Assembly (NCBI RefSeq): GCF_000719515.1
Contig: NZ_JOGR01000019.1
Coordinates: 1-34,067 of the forward strand
Direction of reading: 5' to 3'
Origin: Glycomyces sp. NRRL B-16210
GTDB lineage: Bacteria; Actinomycetota; Actinomycetes; Mycobacteriales; Micromonosporaceae
DNA: 34,067 nt
Part shown: piece after piece, positions 7,700 through 16,266 of the stretch
How the letters are laid out: every line of letters starts with the position of its first letter
How positions within the stretch are numbered: position 1 is the stretch's first letter
Position numbers and translations under genes: made by a program
The notes under the pieces: generated by a model
Told to the model about the DNA's origin: nothing
The model's input: the letters and a program-made list of their open reading frames with translations, nothing else
The model's database searches: none

Positions 7700-8055
7700 A
7701 GGGGGTACCTCCATGTCGTTATCGATGGGCCGGATGTGCTTTGACGTTAGCTCATGTCGGATGACCTGCGGCACGCGTGTCGATGTGGGCGAGATCGCAG
7801 GAAACCGTTGAACCCAACAAGGTTCCTTATCGAAACCCTCCCATCAAAACCGTCACAATCGGACAAACAACCACGCTCACGGTGCTTGTCTCATATTTTG
7901 CGCGCCGTCCGCACCGCCGTCGAGGATCACCCCCGCGCCGTGGGCACTTCCGTCGGGGACCGGCTTGAGGCACCATTTCCAGATAACTACGAACCGTCGC
8001 CTCCCGGAAGCCCCCGGTCGGCAACCACAGGGACAACACACTCAGGAGAACAACG
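7700..8055. other. Divergent epimerase/citA promoter region
   Basis: This 356-base intergenic stretch is less GC-rich than its surroundings, most clearly at 7800-7910. On the minus strand TAACGT (7749-7744) is a possible -10 box for the epimerase gene. For citA I see no clear -35/-10 pair; the ribosome site AGGAG (8044-8048) is 7 nt before the ATG. No ORF here looks real. Confidence 0.5.
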
Positions 8056-9144
8056 ATGTCTGAGTTCAAGCCCGGCCTCGAAGGCGTCATCGCCTTCGAG
8101 ACCGAGATCGCCGAGCCCGACAAAGAGGGTGGATCGCTCCGCTACCGCGGCGTCGATATCCAGGACCTGGTCGGGCAGAGCACCTACGGCGACGTATGGG
8201 GCCTCCTCGTCGACGGCAGGTTCGGCAGCGGCCTGCCCGCCGCCGAGCCCGTGCCCGTGCCCGTCTCCTCCGGCGACACCCGCGTCGACGCCCAGGCCGC
8301 GGTCGCCATGCTCGCCCCCTACTGGGGCCTGAAGCCGCTGCTGGACATCGACGACGAGACCGCCCGGGACGATCTCGCCCGCGTCTCGGTCACCACGCTG
8401 TCGTTCATCGCCCAGTCCGCCCGCGGGTCCGGTCGCCCGGCCGTCCCCCAGTCGGAGATCGACAAGGCCGGCACCATCACCGAGCGCTTCATGCGCCGCT
8501 GGCGGGGCGAGCCCGACCCCGCCCACGTCAAGGCCGTCGACACCTACCTCATGTCGGCCGCCGAGCACGGCATGAACGCCTCCACCTTCACCTCCCGCGT
8601 CGTCGCCTCCACCGGCGCCGACGCCGCCGCCGCCATCTCCTCGGGCATCGGCGCCCTCTCCGGCCCGCTCCACGGCGGCGCCCCCTCCCGCGTGCTCCAC
8701 ATGATCGAGGGCGTCGAGAAGTCCGGCGACGCCGAGGGCTACGTCAAGAACCTCCTCGACTCCGGCGAGCGCCTCATGGGCTTCGGCCACCGCGTCTACC
8801 GCGCCGAGGACCCCCGCTCGCGCGTGCTCCGCGCCGCCGCCAAGGCCCTGGGCGCCCCCCGCTACGAGGTCGCCGAGGCCCTGGAGACGGCCGCGCTCGC
8901 CGAGCTCAAGGCCCGCAAGCCCGACCGCGTGCTCGCCACGAACGTCGAGTTCTGGTCCGCGGTGCTCCTCGACTTCGCCGAGGTCCCCGCCGACCTGTTC
9001 ACCCCGATCTTCACCTGCGCCCGCGTGGCCGGGTGGAGCGCCCACATCCTCGAGCAGAAGAAGCTCGGCCGGATCGTGCGCCCGTCGGCGACCTACGTGG
9101 GCCCGGCCCCGCGCGGGCTCGACGAGGTCGAGGGCTGGCAGTAA
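8056..9144 (+). CDS. citA: Citrate synthase (CitA type)
   Basis: A 362-residue type I citrate synthase that condenses oxaloacetate and acetyl-CoA, the entry step of the TCA cycle. Active-site histidines are visible in EHGMNAST (His171), GPLHGGA (His206) and GFGHRVY (His245). In the catalytic-Asp position of the NVDFYSG motif the protein has NVEFWSA with Glu298; I recall the same substitution in actinobacterial CitA proteins. The length fits the short actinobacterial citrate synthase 2 form rather than the ~430-residue GltA. Start supported by AGGAG 7 nt upstream. A monocistronic unit with a hairpin after it. A methylcitrate synthase activity cannot be excluded. Confidence 0.93.
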   Translation: MSEFKPGLEGVIAFETEIAEPDKEGGSLRYRGVDIQDLVGQSTYGDVWGLLVDGRFGSGLPAAEPVPVPVSSGDTRVDAQAAVAMLAPYWGLKPLLDIDDETARDDLARVSVTTLSFIAQSARGSGRPAVPQSEIDKAGTITERFMRRWRGEPDPAHVKAVDTYLMSAAEHGMNASTFTSRVVASTGADAAAAISSGIGALSGPLHGGAPSRVLHMIEGVEKSGDAEGYVKNLLDSGERLMGFGHRVYRAEDPRSRVLRAAAKALGAPRYEVAEALETAALAELKARKPDRVLATNVEFWSAVLLDFAEVPADLFTPIFTCARVAGWSAHILEQKKLGRIVRPSATYVGPAPRGLDEVEGWQ

Positions 9145-9161
9145 CACCGCAACGCACCGAG

Positions 9162-9195
9162 CGGCCCGCCTCCCACCAGGGACGCGGGCCGTTTC
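9162..9195 (+). terminator. Terminator after citA
   Basis: An 8-bp stem CGGCCCGC/GCGGGCCG (9162-9169 with 9184-9191) with a 14-nt loop, followed by TTTC, 18 nt past the citA stop. Confidence 0.6.
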
Positions 9196-9219
9196 GCACC
9201 CCCCGCACCGCACGCGAGC

Positions 9220-9252
9220 GAACCTCGCAGGTTCACACTTTCGGGTTAGTAT
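9220..9252 (+). promoter_or_regulatory. Candidate promoter and operator of the PIG-L gene
   Basis: TAGTAT (9247-9252) fits the actinobacterial -10 consensus. A perfect palindrome GAACCT-CGC-AGGTTC (9220-9234) covers the expected -35 position, so a repressor or activator could act there. No good Shine-Dalgarno sequence precedes the ATG at 9292. Confidence 0.45.
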
Positions 9253-9291
9253 CGAGCCGGACACCCCTAGGCCCGAACGAAACGCTCCCCC

Positions 9292-11319
9292 ATGCCCGCC
9301 CCCCGGCCTCCCCTGCGCCGCCGCGACCTGTTGGTCGGCGGCCTCGCCGCGCTGGCCGTGACCGCCGCCGCGGCCGAGAGCGCCTGGTCGGTGCGCCGGG
9401 CCGCCGGGGCCGCGCCCTTCCCGGGGCCGAGCGGGGACGGCCCGGTCCACATGCAGATCGCCGCCCACCCCGACGACTGCCTCTACTTCATCAACCCGCG
9501 CATCGCCCGCGTCCTCGACGAGGGCGCAGGGATCTGCACTGTCGTGCTCACCGCCGGGGAGGCCGACGGGCGCAACACCTGGAACCGGGCCGCCCCGGCC
9601 GACTACAACGGGTACGCCGCCGCCCGCGAGCACGGCCTGCGCCGCGCCTACGCCCACATGGCCCTCGGCGACCCCGACGCGGTCTGGGACCGCTACCCCG
9701 CCCGGCTCGACTCCGGCCAGGACGTCGAGCTGTGCGTCCTGCGCGACCGGCCCGAGATCCACCTCGTGTTCTGCTGCCTGTGGACGAACCTCGGGCGCCT
9801 CACCGGCGGCTTCACCCGCCTGCTGGCCCTGTGGGAGGGCCGCCTGGGCGCCTCGGTGGTCCTGCCGCCGGCCGACTCGCCGCTGCGCGACGAGGCCGCC
9901 GTGGACCGCGCCACCGTCCAGGCCACGCTCCTCGAACTGCTCGACCGCTACCGGCCCGTCGCCGTCAACACCCTCGACCCCGACCCCGACCCGGTCGTGG
10001 GCGACAAGCTCGGCGCCGAGCAGTCCGGCTACTCCGACCACATCGACCACACCGCCGCCGCGCTCTTCGCGTGGGAGGCCGCGGCCGCCTGGGGGCGGGC
10101 CGCGGCCATCGAGTCGTGGCGCGGCTACTACAACCGCCGCTGGCCCGGCAACCTCGGCCGCGCCGACCTCGACACCAAGGGCGACGCCATCGACGTCTAC
10201 GCCTGGACCGACGGCGCGGGCTGCGACCACCCCGCCGGCTGCGGCGACCGCCTCATCTCCGGCCCCGGCGCCGGCACCACCTACGGGCACGCCAGCCACG
10301 CCCGCTACAGCACGGCGCTCGCCCTCGCCGCCGCCGACGGGCACCTGGTCCCGGCGGCCGTGCGCGGCACCCGCCTCCAGACCCTCGGCGACACCGGCTG
10401 GAGCGACCTCGGCGGGCCCGACACGCTCCCGCACCTCGCCGCCGCCGGCTCCAGCCTGTTCGCGGTCAGCGCCGCGCACACCCACGACCCGGCCGCCCAC
10501 GTGCGCGACGTCCACAGCGTCGACCTCGACACCGGCCTGTGGCAGTCCCTGGGCAACCCCGGCGGGCACGGCGCGCCCGCCCGCGCCATCGGGCAGGTCA
10601 CCGCCACCGACGACGGGTCCACCGCCCTCGTCTGCGTCCGCCACCCCGACGGCGGCCTGGCCGTGCGCACCCGGCCCGAAGGCGGCGAATGGCGCCCCTG
10701 GGAGCGCCTGACCGGACCGTACGTCCACGAAGCGCCCGCCGCCCTCGCCGCGAACGGCGCCTTCACCATCGTGGCCGCCACCCCCGACAACGTCGCCGCC
10801 TGGGAAGGCGCGGGCGCCGACTGGTCCCACCGCGACCTCGACCTGCCCGGCCGCAGCGGCCAGACCCACCTGCCGGCCGGGGCCGTCACCGCCGCCGCGA
10901 CCCCCGACGGGCACCTGGTCATCGCCTCCCGCGCCGCCGAAAGCGGCGACGTGGTCCTCCACTACGGCTCCGGCACCACCTGGAAGGGCGCGCTCGTGCC
11001 GCTCGAAGGCGGCCTGTTCGCCCCCGCGATCGCCGTCGGCCCGGACGGCGCGCTCGCCGTCGCCTGCGACGACGGCACCGGCGCCCCCGCCGTCCTCGTC
11101 CTCGACCTCGCCGACCTCGACGCGCCCGAGGCCGGGACCTGCGCGCTCCTCTCGCTGCCGTGGTCGCGCGGCGACCTCACCGCGATCAAGCGCCCGGCGG
11201 TCGCCTTCGGCGCCGACGGGGCCCTGCGGCTGTGGGCGGTCGCGGCGAGCGGCGAGGTGTGGACGGCCTGGGCCGGACCGGGCGAGGCGCCCCCGACCGG
11301 GTGGACGCCCGCGGCCTGA
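9292..11319 (+). CDS. Exported PIG-L (LmbE-like) deacetylase with large C-terminal domain
   Basis: A 675-residue protein. The N-terminus has a twin-arginine-like signal (LRRRDLLVGGLAALAVTAAAA, about 8-28), so Tat export is likely. The PIG-L domain (about 50-300) shows the Zn motif AHPDD (58-62) and a second metal/active-site motif SDHIDHT (248-254). Such enzymes remove acetyl groups from N-acetyl sugars; the substrate here is unknown. Residues about 330-675 form repeated Trp/Gly/Asp-rich beta strands (for example GEWRPWERLTGPY and GEVWTAWAGPG), like a beta-propeller of the PLL/sialidase-like kind, perhaps for glycan binding. Intracellular MshB-type deacetylases have neither signal nor propeller. 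Apparently monocistronic. Confidence 0.85.
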   Translation: MPAPRPPLRRRDLLVGGLAALAVTAAAAESAWSVRRAAGAAPFPGPSGDGPVHMQIAAHPDDCLYFINPRIARVLDEGAGICTVVLTAGEADGRNTWNRAAPADYNGYAAAREHGLRRAYAHMALGDPDAVWDRYPARLDSGQDVELCVLRDRPEIHLVFCCLWTNLGRLTGGFTRLLALWEGRLGASVVLPPADSPLRDEAAVDRATVQATLLELLDRYRPVAVNTLDPDPDPVVGDKLGAEQSGYSDHIDHTAAALFAWEAAAAWGRAAAIESWRGYYNRRWPGNLGRADLDTKGDAIDVYAWTDGAGCDHPAGCGDRLISGPGAGTTYGHASHARYSTALALAAADGHLVPAAVRGTRLQTLGDTGWSDLGGPDTLPHLAAAGSSLFAVSAAHTHDPAAHVRDVHSVDLDTGLWQSLGNPGGHGAPARAIGQVTATDDGSTALVCVRHPDGGLAVRTRPEGGEWRPWERLTGPYVHEAPAALAANGAFTIVAATPDNVAAWEGAGADWSHRDLDLPGRSGQTHLPAGAVTAAATPDGHLVIASRAAESGDVVLHYGSGTTWKGALVPLEGGLFAPAIAVGPDGALAVACDDGTGAPAVLVLDLADLDAPEAGTCALLSLPWSRGDLTAIKRPAVAFGADGALRLWAVAASGEVWTAWAGPGEAPPTGWTPAA

Positions 11320-11383
11320 ACGGCCCGCGTCCCAGTTGGCGGCGGGCACCGGCCCGCGCGACGCCGCGGTGCGACGGCGGGTT

Positions 11384-11389
11384 TACAGT
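11384..11389 (+). promoter_or_regulatory. -10 element of serC
   Basis: TACAGT lies 31 nt before the GTG of serC and fits TANNNT. No convincing -35 is visible. The predicted leader is about 25 nt and contains the GGAG ribosome site at 11411-11414. Confidence 0.45.
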
Positions 11390-11420
11390 GAGCCGAGCAT
11401 TGACGAGAACGGAGCCTGCC

Positions 11421-12536
11421 GTGACCGACCAGATCACCATCCCCGCAGCGTTGCTGCCCGCCGACGGGCGCTTCGGCGCCGGCCCGTCCAAGGTGCCGAC
11501 CGAGGCGATCAGTGCACTGTCCGGTCTGGGCCGGTCCGTCATGGGCACCTCCCACCGCCAGAAGGCCGTCAAGTCCCAGGTCGGGCGCCTCCGCGCCGGC
11601 CTGGCCGACCTGTTCTCCCTGCCCGAGGGCTACGAGGTGGTCCTCGGCGTCGGCGGCGCGACCGCGTTCTGGGAGGTCGCGGTGTTCGGCCTCGTCGACG
11701 ACCGCGCCCAGGCCGCCGCGTTCGGCGAGTTCGGCGCGAAGTTCGCCAAGGCCGTCAAGATCGCCCCCCACCTGGGCGAGCCCACGATCGTGACCGGCGA
11801 GCCCGGCTCGGCCGCCCACCTGTCCTACGAGGACGGCGTGGACATGTACGCCACCCCGCACAACGAGACCTCCACCGGCGTGGCCGTCGAGGTCAAGCGG
11901 GTCGCCCACGACGGGGCGCTCATGCTCCACGACGCGACCTCCGCCGCCGCCGGCCTCGCGGTGGACCTGCGCGAGTCCGACGCCTACTACTTCGCGCCGC
12001 AGAAGGGCCTGGCCTCCGACGGCGGCCTGTGGATCGCGATCCTCAGCCCCGCCGCGATCGAGCGCTCGATGCGCATCGCCGCCTCCGGCCGCTACATCCC
12101 GGCGTTCCTCGACCTCAAGACCGCGATCGACAACTCCCGCAAGGACCAGACGTACAACACCCCCGCCGTCGCCACCGTGGTCCTCGCCGCCGAGCAGGTC
12201 GACGCGCTCAACGCCGCCGGCGGCCTCGACGCCGCCGCCAAGCGCTGCGCCGAATCGGCCGGGACCCTGTACTCGTGGGCCGAGGCCCGCGACTTCGCCG
12301 CGCCGTTCGTCACCGACCCGGCGCTGCGCTCGAACGTGGTGGCCACCATCGACTTCGAGGGCGTCGACGCCTCCGAGATCGCCAAGGTGCTGCGCGCCAA
12401 CGGCGTCGTCGACACCGAGCCGTACCGCAAGCTCGGGCGCAACCAGCTGCGCGTGGCGACCTACCCGGCCGTCGACCCCGCCGACACCGCCAAGCTGACC
12501 GAGGCGATCGACTACGTGGTCGGCGAACTCTCCTAG
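11421..12536 (+). CDS. serC: Phosphoserine aminotransferase
   Basis: A 371-residue class V aminotransferase of the actinobacterial SerC type. It converts 3-phosphohydroxypyruvate and glutamate to O-phosphoserine and 2-oxoglutarate (serine and pyridoxine routes), using PLP in the cytoplasm. The PLP lysine is Lys195 in YFAPQKGLASDGG; Asp171 in LHDATS would bind the PLP ring nitrogen. The N-terminal substrate loop RFGAGPSKVP (17-26) and GTSHRQKAVK (42-51) are typical. The GTG at 11421 is chosen because GGAG lies 6 nt upstream and the N-terminus then fits the family. Followed by a strong hairpin shared with the convergent gene. Confidence 0.95.
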   Translation: MTDQITIPAALLPADGRFGAGPSKVPTEAISALSGLGRSVMGTSHRQKAVKSQVGRLRAGLADLFSLPEGYEVVLGVGGATAFWEVAVFGLVDDRAQAAAFGEFGAKFAKAVKIAPHLGEPTIVTGEPGSAAHLSYEDGVDMYATPHNETSTGVAVEVKRVAHDGALMLHDATSAAAGLAVDLRESDAYYFAPQKGLASDGGLWIAILSPAAIERSMRIAASGRYIPAFLDLKTAIDNSRKDQTYNTPAVATVVLAAEQVDALNAAGGLDAAAKRCAESAGTLYSWAEARDFAAPFVTDPALRSNVVATIDFEGVDASEIAKVLRANGVVDTEPYRKLGRNQLRVATYPAVDPADTAKLTEAIDYVVGELS

Positions 12537-12543
12537 ACCGCCG

Positions 12544-12577
12544 CGAGGGGCCGGGTCCTTGTGGATCCGGCCCCTCG
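12544..12577. terminator. Bidirectional terminator between serC and the sulfotransferase gene
   Basis: A 15-bp stem (12544-12558 with 12563-12577, one G-T pair) with a TTGT loop lies between two convergent genes and can serve both. Confidence 0.85.
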
Positions 12578-12598
12578 TCGTCTCCGCGGCGCGCCCGA

Positions 12599-13792
12599 TC
12601 AGAAGCCGAGGCGCCCGTAGTCGCCGAAGGCCTTCTCGACGTCGTCGAGGTCGATGCCGTAGCGCGACAGGTGGTACTCGTGGTTGCGGCGCATGTCCGG
12701 CCGGGCCAGGACCCGCTCGAGGTTCGACTCCTCCTTGAGCGTCCAGGGCATGTCGAGCCGCGCGAACAGCTTCGGCAGGTAGCCGTACGGGTCGGCCGTC
12801 AACGAGTGGTAGGGCACGTCGATGATCCGCTCGCGCGAGACCGTCGACCGCACCTGCCGCGCGTGGCCCACGCCCCGCGAGAGGATCTCCAGCCACTCCG
12901 GGCCGATCGCGGCCGGATCGTACGAGCGGTGGTGCAGGGCCCGACCGGTCTCGACCAGGGAGCACCACGAGCCCATCACCGTGGACGGGTCACGGTGCAT
13001 CCACACGATCGTCGCGTCGCCGAACACGTCGAGCAGCACGTCCAGGTTGAACAGGTGGAACGGACACTTGAGGACCCAGCGCTTCCGGGGCCGGTTCCAC
13101 TGGAGCACCTGGAGAACCCGCTTGAGGTGGCGGTAGTCGTCGGTGTAGTCCCGCTCGTCGATGAACCGCCGGTACCCCGGCATGGCCGCGCGCGTGTAGA
13201 ACCCGTAGCCGTGCGGCAGCGCGAAGATGCACTCCTCGGGCTGGACCGCGTTCATCGGGTGGATGAGGTCCCACACCGGCGAGGCCCTGCTCGCCAGCGT
13301 CGCCATCGTCTGGGCGTCCTTGACGAGCCGCTCGCGCAGCTTCGCGTCGATGTCGCCGCGGTGGGTGTTCATCAGCTCCCACATCAGCGGCGCCCGGTTG
13401 CCCTCGGGCTCGATGAGGACCTTGTGCGCGAGCGTCGTCGCCGTCCGCGGCAGCCCGACCACGACCACCGGCCGGTCCACCGGCTCCTCGGCGATCTCCG
13501 GGTGCTCCCCGATGAGCCGCTCGACGCGCAGGTGGTTGGTCATACGCCGCGTCAGGTCGTCCACATAGCCCTGCCAGCCGACCATCGTGAGCGTCTCCTG
13601 CTTGGCGACCTCGCGCAGCAGCAGCCGGTAGGAGTCGATGAACTCCGGCGCGAGCGCCGCCTCGGCCTCGGCCCGCTCCTCGGCGCGGCGCACCATCCGG
13701 TCGAAGACCTGGTCGACGCGGCGGCGCTGCGAGGCCGCGCGCGGAGCACTGAGGGCGTTGACGGCGGTGAGCCAGCGAGCGGTGCGGCGCAT
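12599..13792 (-). CDS. Sulfotransferase family protein
   Basis: A 397-residue PAPS-dependent sulfotransferase-fold protein. The 5'-phosphosulfate loop VVVGLPRTATT lies at 110-120. The 3'-phosphate region WVLKCPFHL (239-247) and IVWMHRDPSTVMGS (262-275) matches the Sulfotransfer_3-like family common in actinobacteria and mycobacteria, where members sulfate lipids, glycans or small molecules. No signal peptide, so cytoplasmic. The substrate cannot be told from sequence. The ATG at 13792 has AGGAGG 5 nt upstream. Divergent from the kinase gene with only 41 nt between. Confidence 0.85.
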   Translation of the reverse strand: MRRTARWLTAVNALSAPRAASQRRRVDQVFDRMVRRAEERAEAEAALAPEFIDSYRLLLREVAKQETLTMVGWQGYVDDLTRRMTNHLRVERLIGEHPEIAEEPVDRPVVVVGLPRTATTLAHKVLIEPEGNRAPLMWELMNTHRGDIDAKLRERLVKDAQTMATLASRASPVWDLIHPMNAVQPEECIFALPHGYGFYTRAAMPGYRRFIDERDYTDDYRHLKRVLQVLQWNRPRKRWVLKCPFHLFNLDVLLDVFGDATIVWMHRDPSTVMGSWCSLVETGRALHHRSYDPAAIGPEWLEILSRGVGHARQVRSTVSRERIIDVPYHSLTADPYGYLPKLFARLDMPWTLKEESNLERVLARPDMRRNHEYHLSRYGIDLDDVEKAFGDYGRLGF

Positions 13793-13833
13793 GGGGTCCT
13801 CCTGACCGGGGGTGCGAACAGGAGGATTTTTCC

Positions 13834-14778
13834 ATGCCGGGCCGGATGTTCGCGTTCGGCTACATTAAGGCGGTGGAACAAGCCCCCGACCGCGACCGGC
13901 TGCACCTTCTGCCCGAACTCATCGAGCACCAGCGCGTGCGCACCACCCCGGTCAAGGCGAGCGACTTCGCGATGACCGCAGACGCCCCGACCGGCTCGGC
14001 CACGGCCCAGCGCCTGACCTTTGACGACGGCACCAGCCTGTTCGCCAAGATCGCCGAGGGCGGCCCCTCGGACTACCTCGCGGCCGAGGCCGCGGGCCTG
14101 CGCTGGCTGCGCGAGGGCTCGGCGGCGGTGGTCGAGCCGCTGTACGCCGACGACCGGCTCCTGGTCGAGCCGTGGATCGAACCGGCCGAGCCGACCCGCG
14201 AACACGCCGAGGAGTTGGGCCGCCAGATCGCGGCGATGCACGCGGCCGGGGCCGAGCGCTTCGGCGCCCCGTGGACCGGCTACATCGGCGAGACCTTCAT
14301 GGACAACGGGCCCGCGGGCCCGACCTGGGCCGAATGGTTCGCGGCCAAGCGCATCGAGCCGTACCTGCGGCCCTCCCGCGACAACGGGGCCCTGGACGCG
14401 GCCGACGTCGCCGCCGTCGAAGCCCTCGCCGCGCGCCTGCCCCGCCTCTCCGGACCCGAGGAGCCGCCCGCCCGGACCCACGGCGACCTGTGGTGGGGCA
14501 ACGTCCACTGGGGCGGTGCCCGCGCCTGGATGATCGACCCGGCCGCCCACGGCGGCCACCGCGAGACCGACCTGGCGAACCTGCGCCTGTGGGGCGGCGT
14601 CCCGTGGCTGGCGGCGATCCTCGCCGGGTACACCGAGGCGAGCCCCCTCGCCGAAGGCTGGGAGGAGCGCGTCGGACTGCACCAGCTGTTCCCGCTGCTG
14701 GTCCACACCACGCTCTTCGGACGCGCCTTCCGCGCTCAATTGATGGGAATCGTGTCTCACTTTACGGAAGTGTCGTGA
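13834..14778 (+). CDS. Fructosamine-kinase-like / aminoglycoside phosphotransferase-fold kinase
   Basis: A 314-residue FN3K-family kinase. The catalytic motif HGDLWWGN (216-223, Asp218 as base) and the metal-binding IDPAAHGGHRETDLA (234-248, Asp235) are intact, and the C-terminal WGG/LHQLFPLLVH pattern is family-typical. These enzymes phosphorylate the sugar part of glycated amines, allowing repair. The ATG at 13834 has AGGAGG 8 nt upstream. An alternative is a leaderless GTG at 13873, preceded by TACATT (13861-13866) at 6 nt, a layout seen at several genes here. Residues before it are not conserved and include the rare codon ATT. moaA starts 20 nt downstream. Confidence 0.85.
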   Translation: MPGRMFAFGYIKAVEQAPDRDRLHLLPELIEHQRVRTTPVKASDFAMTADAPTGSATAQRLTFDDGTSLFAKIAEGGPSDYLAAEAAGLRWLREGSAAVVEPLYADDRLLVEPWIEPAEPTREHAEELGRQIAAMHAAGAERFGAPWTGYIGETFMDNGPAGPTWAEWFAAKRIEPYLRPSRDNGALDAADVAAVEALAARLPRLSGPEEPPARTHGDLWWGNVHWGGARAWMIDPAAHGGHRETDLANLRLWGGVPWLAAILAGYTEASPLAEGWEERVGLHQLFPLLVHTTLFGRAFRAQLMGIVSHFTEVS

Positions 14779-14786
14779 GGGCGAAC

Positions 14787-14792
14787 TACGCT
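14787..14792 (+). promoter_or_regulatory. -10 box giving a leaderless moaA transcript
   Basis: TACGCT ends 6 nt before the moaA ATG, so transcription would start at the A of the start codon. There is no Shine-Dalgarno sequence at a useful distance, which agrees with leaderless translation. Confidence 0.5.
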
Positions 14793-14798
14793 CGAACC

Positions 14799-15842
14799 AT
14801 GCCAGCACCGACCCAGGCCCAAGGGACCGCGCCTCGCCCGGGCGCGGCGGGCGGCGGCCTGACCGACCGCCACGGCCGCACCGCGACCGACCTGCGCGTC
14901 TCCCTCACCGACCGGTGCAACCTGCGCTGCACGTACTGCATGCCCGAGGCCGGGCTCCCATGGCTGCCCAAACCGACCCTGCTCACCGACGACGAGGTGA
15001 ACCGCCTGGTCGCCGTCGCCGTGCGCGACCTCGGCGTGCGCGAAGTGCGCTTCACCGGCGGCGAGCCGCTGCTGCGCCCGGGCCTGGTCGACATCGTCGA
15101 AGCCGCCGCCGCCCTCGACCCGCGCCCCGAGATCTCCCTGACCACCAACGCGATCGGCCTCGAACGCCTCGCCGAGCCACTGCGCGCCGCCGGGCTCGAC
15201 CGCGTCAACGTCTCCCTCGACACCCTCGACCCCGCCACCTTCAAAGACCTCGCCAAACGCGACCGCCTCGCCGCGACCCTGCGCGGCATCGAGGGCGCCG
15301 CGGCCGCCGGACTCGCGCCGGTCAAGATCAACACCGTGCTCATGCGCGGCGTCAACGACCGCGAGGCCCCCGACCTGCTGCGCTTCGCGCTCGCCCACGA
15401 CTACCAGCTGCGGTTCATCGAGCAGATGCCCCTCGACGCCGCCGGAGTGTGGCGCCGCGACGAGATGGTCACCGCCGCCGAGATCCTCGCGGCCCTCAAG
15501 GCCGAGTTCGACCTCACCCCCGACCCCGAGCACCGCGGCTCCGCCCCGGCCGAGACCTGGCTGGTCGACGGCGGCCCCGCGAAGGTGGGCGTGATCGGCT
15601 CGGTCACCCGCCCGTTCTGCGGCGACTGCGACCGCACCCGCCTCACCGCCGACGGACAGGTCCGCAACTGCCTGTTCGCGCGCGGCGAGACCGACCTGCG
15701 CGGCCTCGCCCGCTCGGGCGCGGGCGACGCCGAGATCGCCGGGCGCTGGCGCGAGGCGATGCGCGGCAAGCTCCCCGGGCACGGCATCGACGACCCGTCG
15801 TTCCTGCAACCGGCCCGGCCCATGTCGGCGATCGGAGGCTAG
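14799..15842 (+). CDS. moaA: GTP 3',8-cyclase (molybdenum cofactor synthesis, radical SAM)
   Basis: A 347-residue MoaA. The N-terminal radical-SAM cluster motif CNLRCTYC uses Cys40, Cys44 and Cys47. The SAM-binding FTGGEP is at 85-90. The second 4Fe-4S site uses CGDCDRTRLTADGQVRNC (Cys274, Cys277, Cys291). The C-terminal Gly-Gly (346-347) needed for activity is present. It converts GTP to (8S)-3',8-cyclo-7,8-dihydroguanosine 5'-triphosphate, the first step to molybdopterin. moaD follows after 2 nt. No moaC or moaE is in the window, so the rest of the pathway must lie elsewhere. Confidence 0.96.
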   Translation: MPAPTQAQGTAPRPGAAGGGLTDRHGRTATDLRVSLTDRCNLRCTYCMPEAGLPWLPKPTLLTDDEVNRLVAVAVRDLGVREVRFTGGEPLLRPGLVDIVEAAAALDPRPEISLTTNAIGLERLAEPLRAAGLDRVNVSLDTLDPATFKDLAKRDRLAATLRGIEGAAAAGLAPVKINTVLMRGVNDREAPDLLRFALAHDYQLRFIEQMPLDAAGVWRRDEMVTAAEILAALKAEFDLTPDPEHRGSAPAETWLVDGGPAKVGVIGSVTRPFCGDCDRTRLTADGQVRNCLFARGETDLRGLARSGAGDAEIAGRWREAMRGKLPGHGIDDPSFLQPARPMSAIGG

Positions 15843-15844
15843 CG

Positions 15845-16099
15845 GTGGCGACGGTGCCGATGGTGACCGTGCGGTACTTCGCGGGCGCGAAGGCGGCCGC
15901 GGGGCTCGGCGAGGAGCAGGTGGAAGCGGCCGACGTGGCCGAGCTCAGACTGGTGCTGGGCCGACGGCACGGACCGGCGCTCGACAAGGTCCTGTCGGTG
16001 GCGACGCTGCTGGTGGACGGCCTCGCGGCGAAGGACCCGGCAACCGCGCTCCGGGCCGGGACGACCGTGGAGGTCCTCCCGCCGTTCGCGGGAGGCTGA
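15845..16099 (+). CDS. moaD: MoaD/ThiS-family sulfur carrier
   Basis: An 84-residue ubiquitin-like protein ending in PPFAGG. The C-terminal Gly-Gly is the site of adenylation and thiocarboxylation. As the small subunit of molybdopterin synthase it would donate sulfur together with MoaE. The GTG at 15845 has GGAGG 6 nt upstream and lies 2 nt after moaA, so the two are cotranscribed. ThiS is less likely given the moaA neighbour. Confidence 0.88.
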   Translation: MATVPMVTVRYFAGAKAAAGLGEEQVEAADVAELRLVLGRRHGPALDKVLSVATLLVDGLAAKDPATALRAGTTVEVLPPFAGG

Positions 16100-16102
16100 C
16101 GG

Positions 16103-16162
16103 CGTACATCGTACAGAGCACAGCATTCAATGTACGATGTACGGTGTTGAATCCTGTAGGAT
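16103..16162 (+). promoter_or_regulatory. GTAC-type double palindrome with a TAGGAT -10 box
   Basis: CGTACATCGTACA (16103-16115) and its exact reverse complement (16131-16143) are separated by 15 nt; each arm is itself nearly palindromic (GTACATCGTAC). ATTCAA (16125-16130) and TTGAAT (16147-16152) form a second inverted pair. TAGGAT (16157-16162) is a near-ideal actinobacterial -10 box, and the GTAC element covers its expected -35 region. It reads as an operator-promoter for the helicase-like gene. In RNA the same bases could form a long hairpin behind moaD. Confidence 0.5.
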
Positions 16163-16195
16163 CTCTCGCCTCGCGTTCCGGGCGGCGAGCGATCC
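16159..16195 (+). terminator. Hairpin downstream of moaD
   Basis: 12-bp stem with one mismatch (16159-16170 with 16184-16195) and a 13-nt loop. It could end moaAD transcripts. It overlaps the TAGGAT box, so only one of the two readings may be right. Confidence 0.4.
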
Positions 16196-16266
16196 TTCCG
16201 GGATCCGGCAAGGGCTCTCGGGGAGGCGCTTAGGCGCAGGCGCGGGTGATCTGCGAGGATGCATGG

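Noticed and set aside
7987..11349. 1120-codon open frame on the minus strand
   Set aside because: It runs antisense through citA and the PIG-L gene. The product is Gly/Val/Ala-rich low complexity without motifs, a usual by-product of GC-rich third positions.
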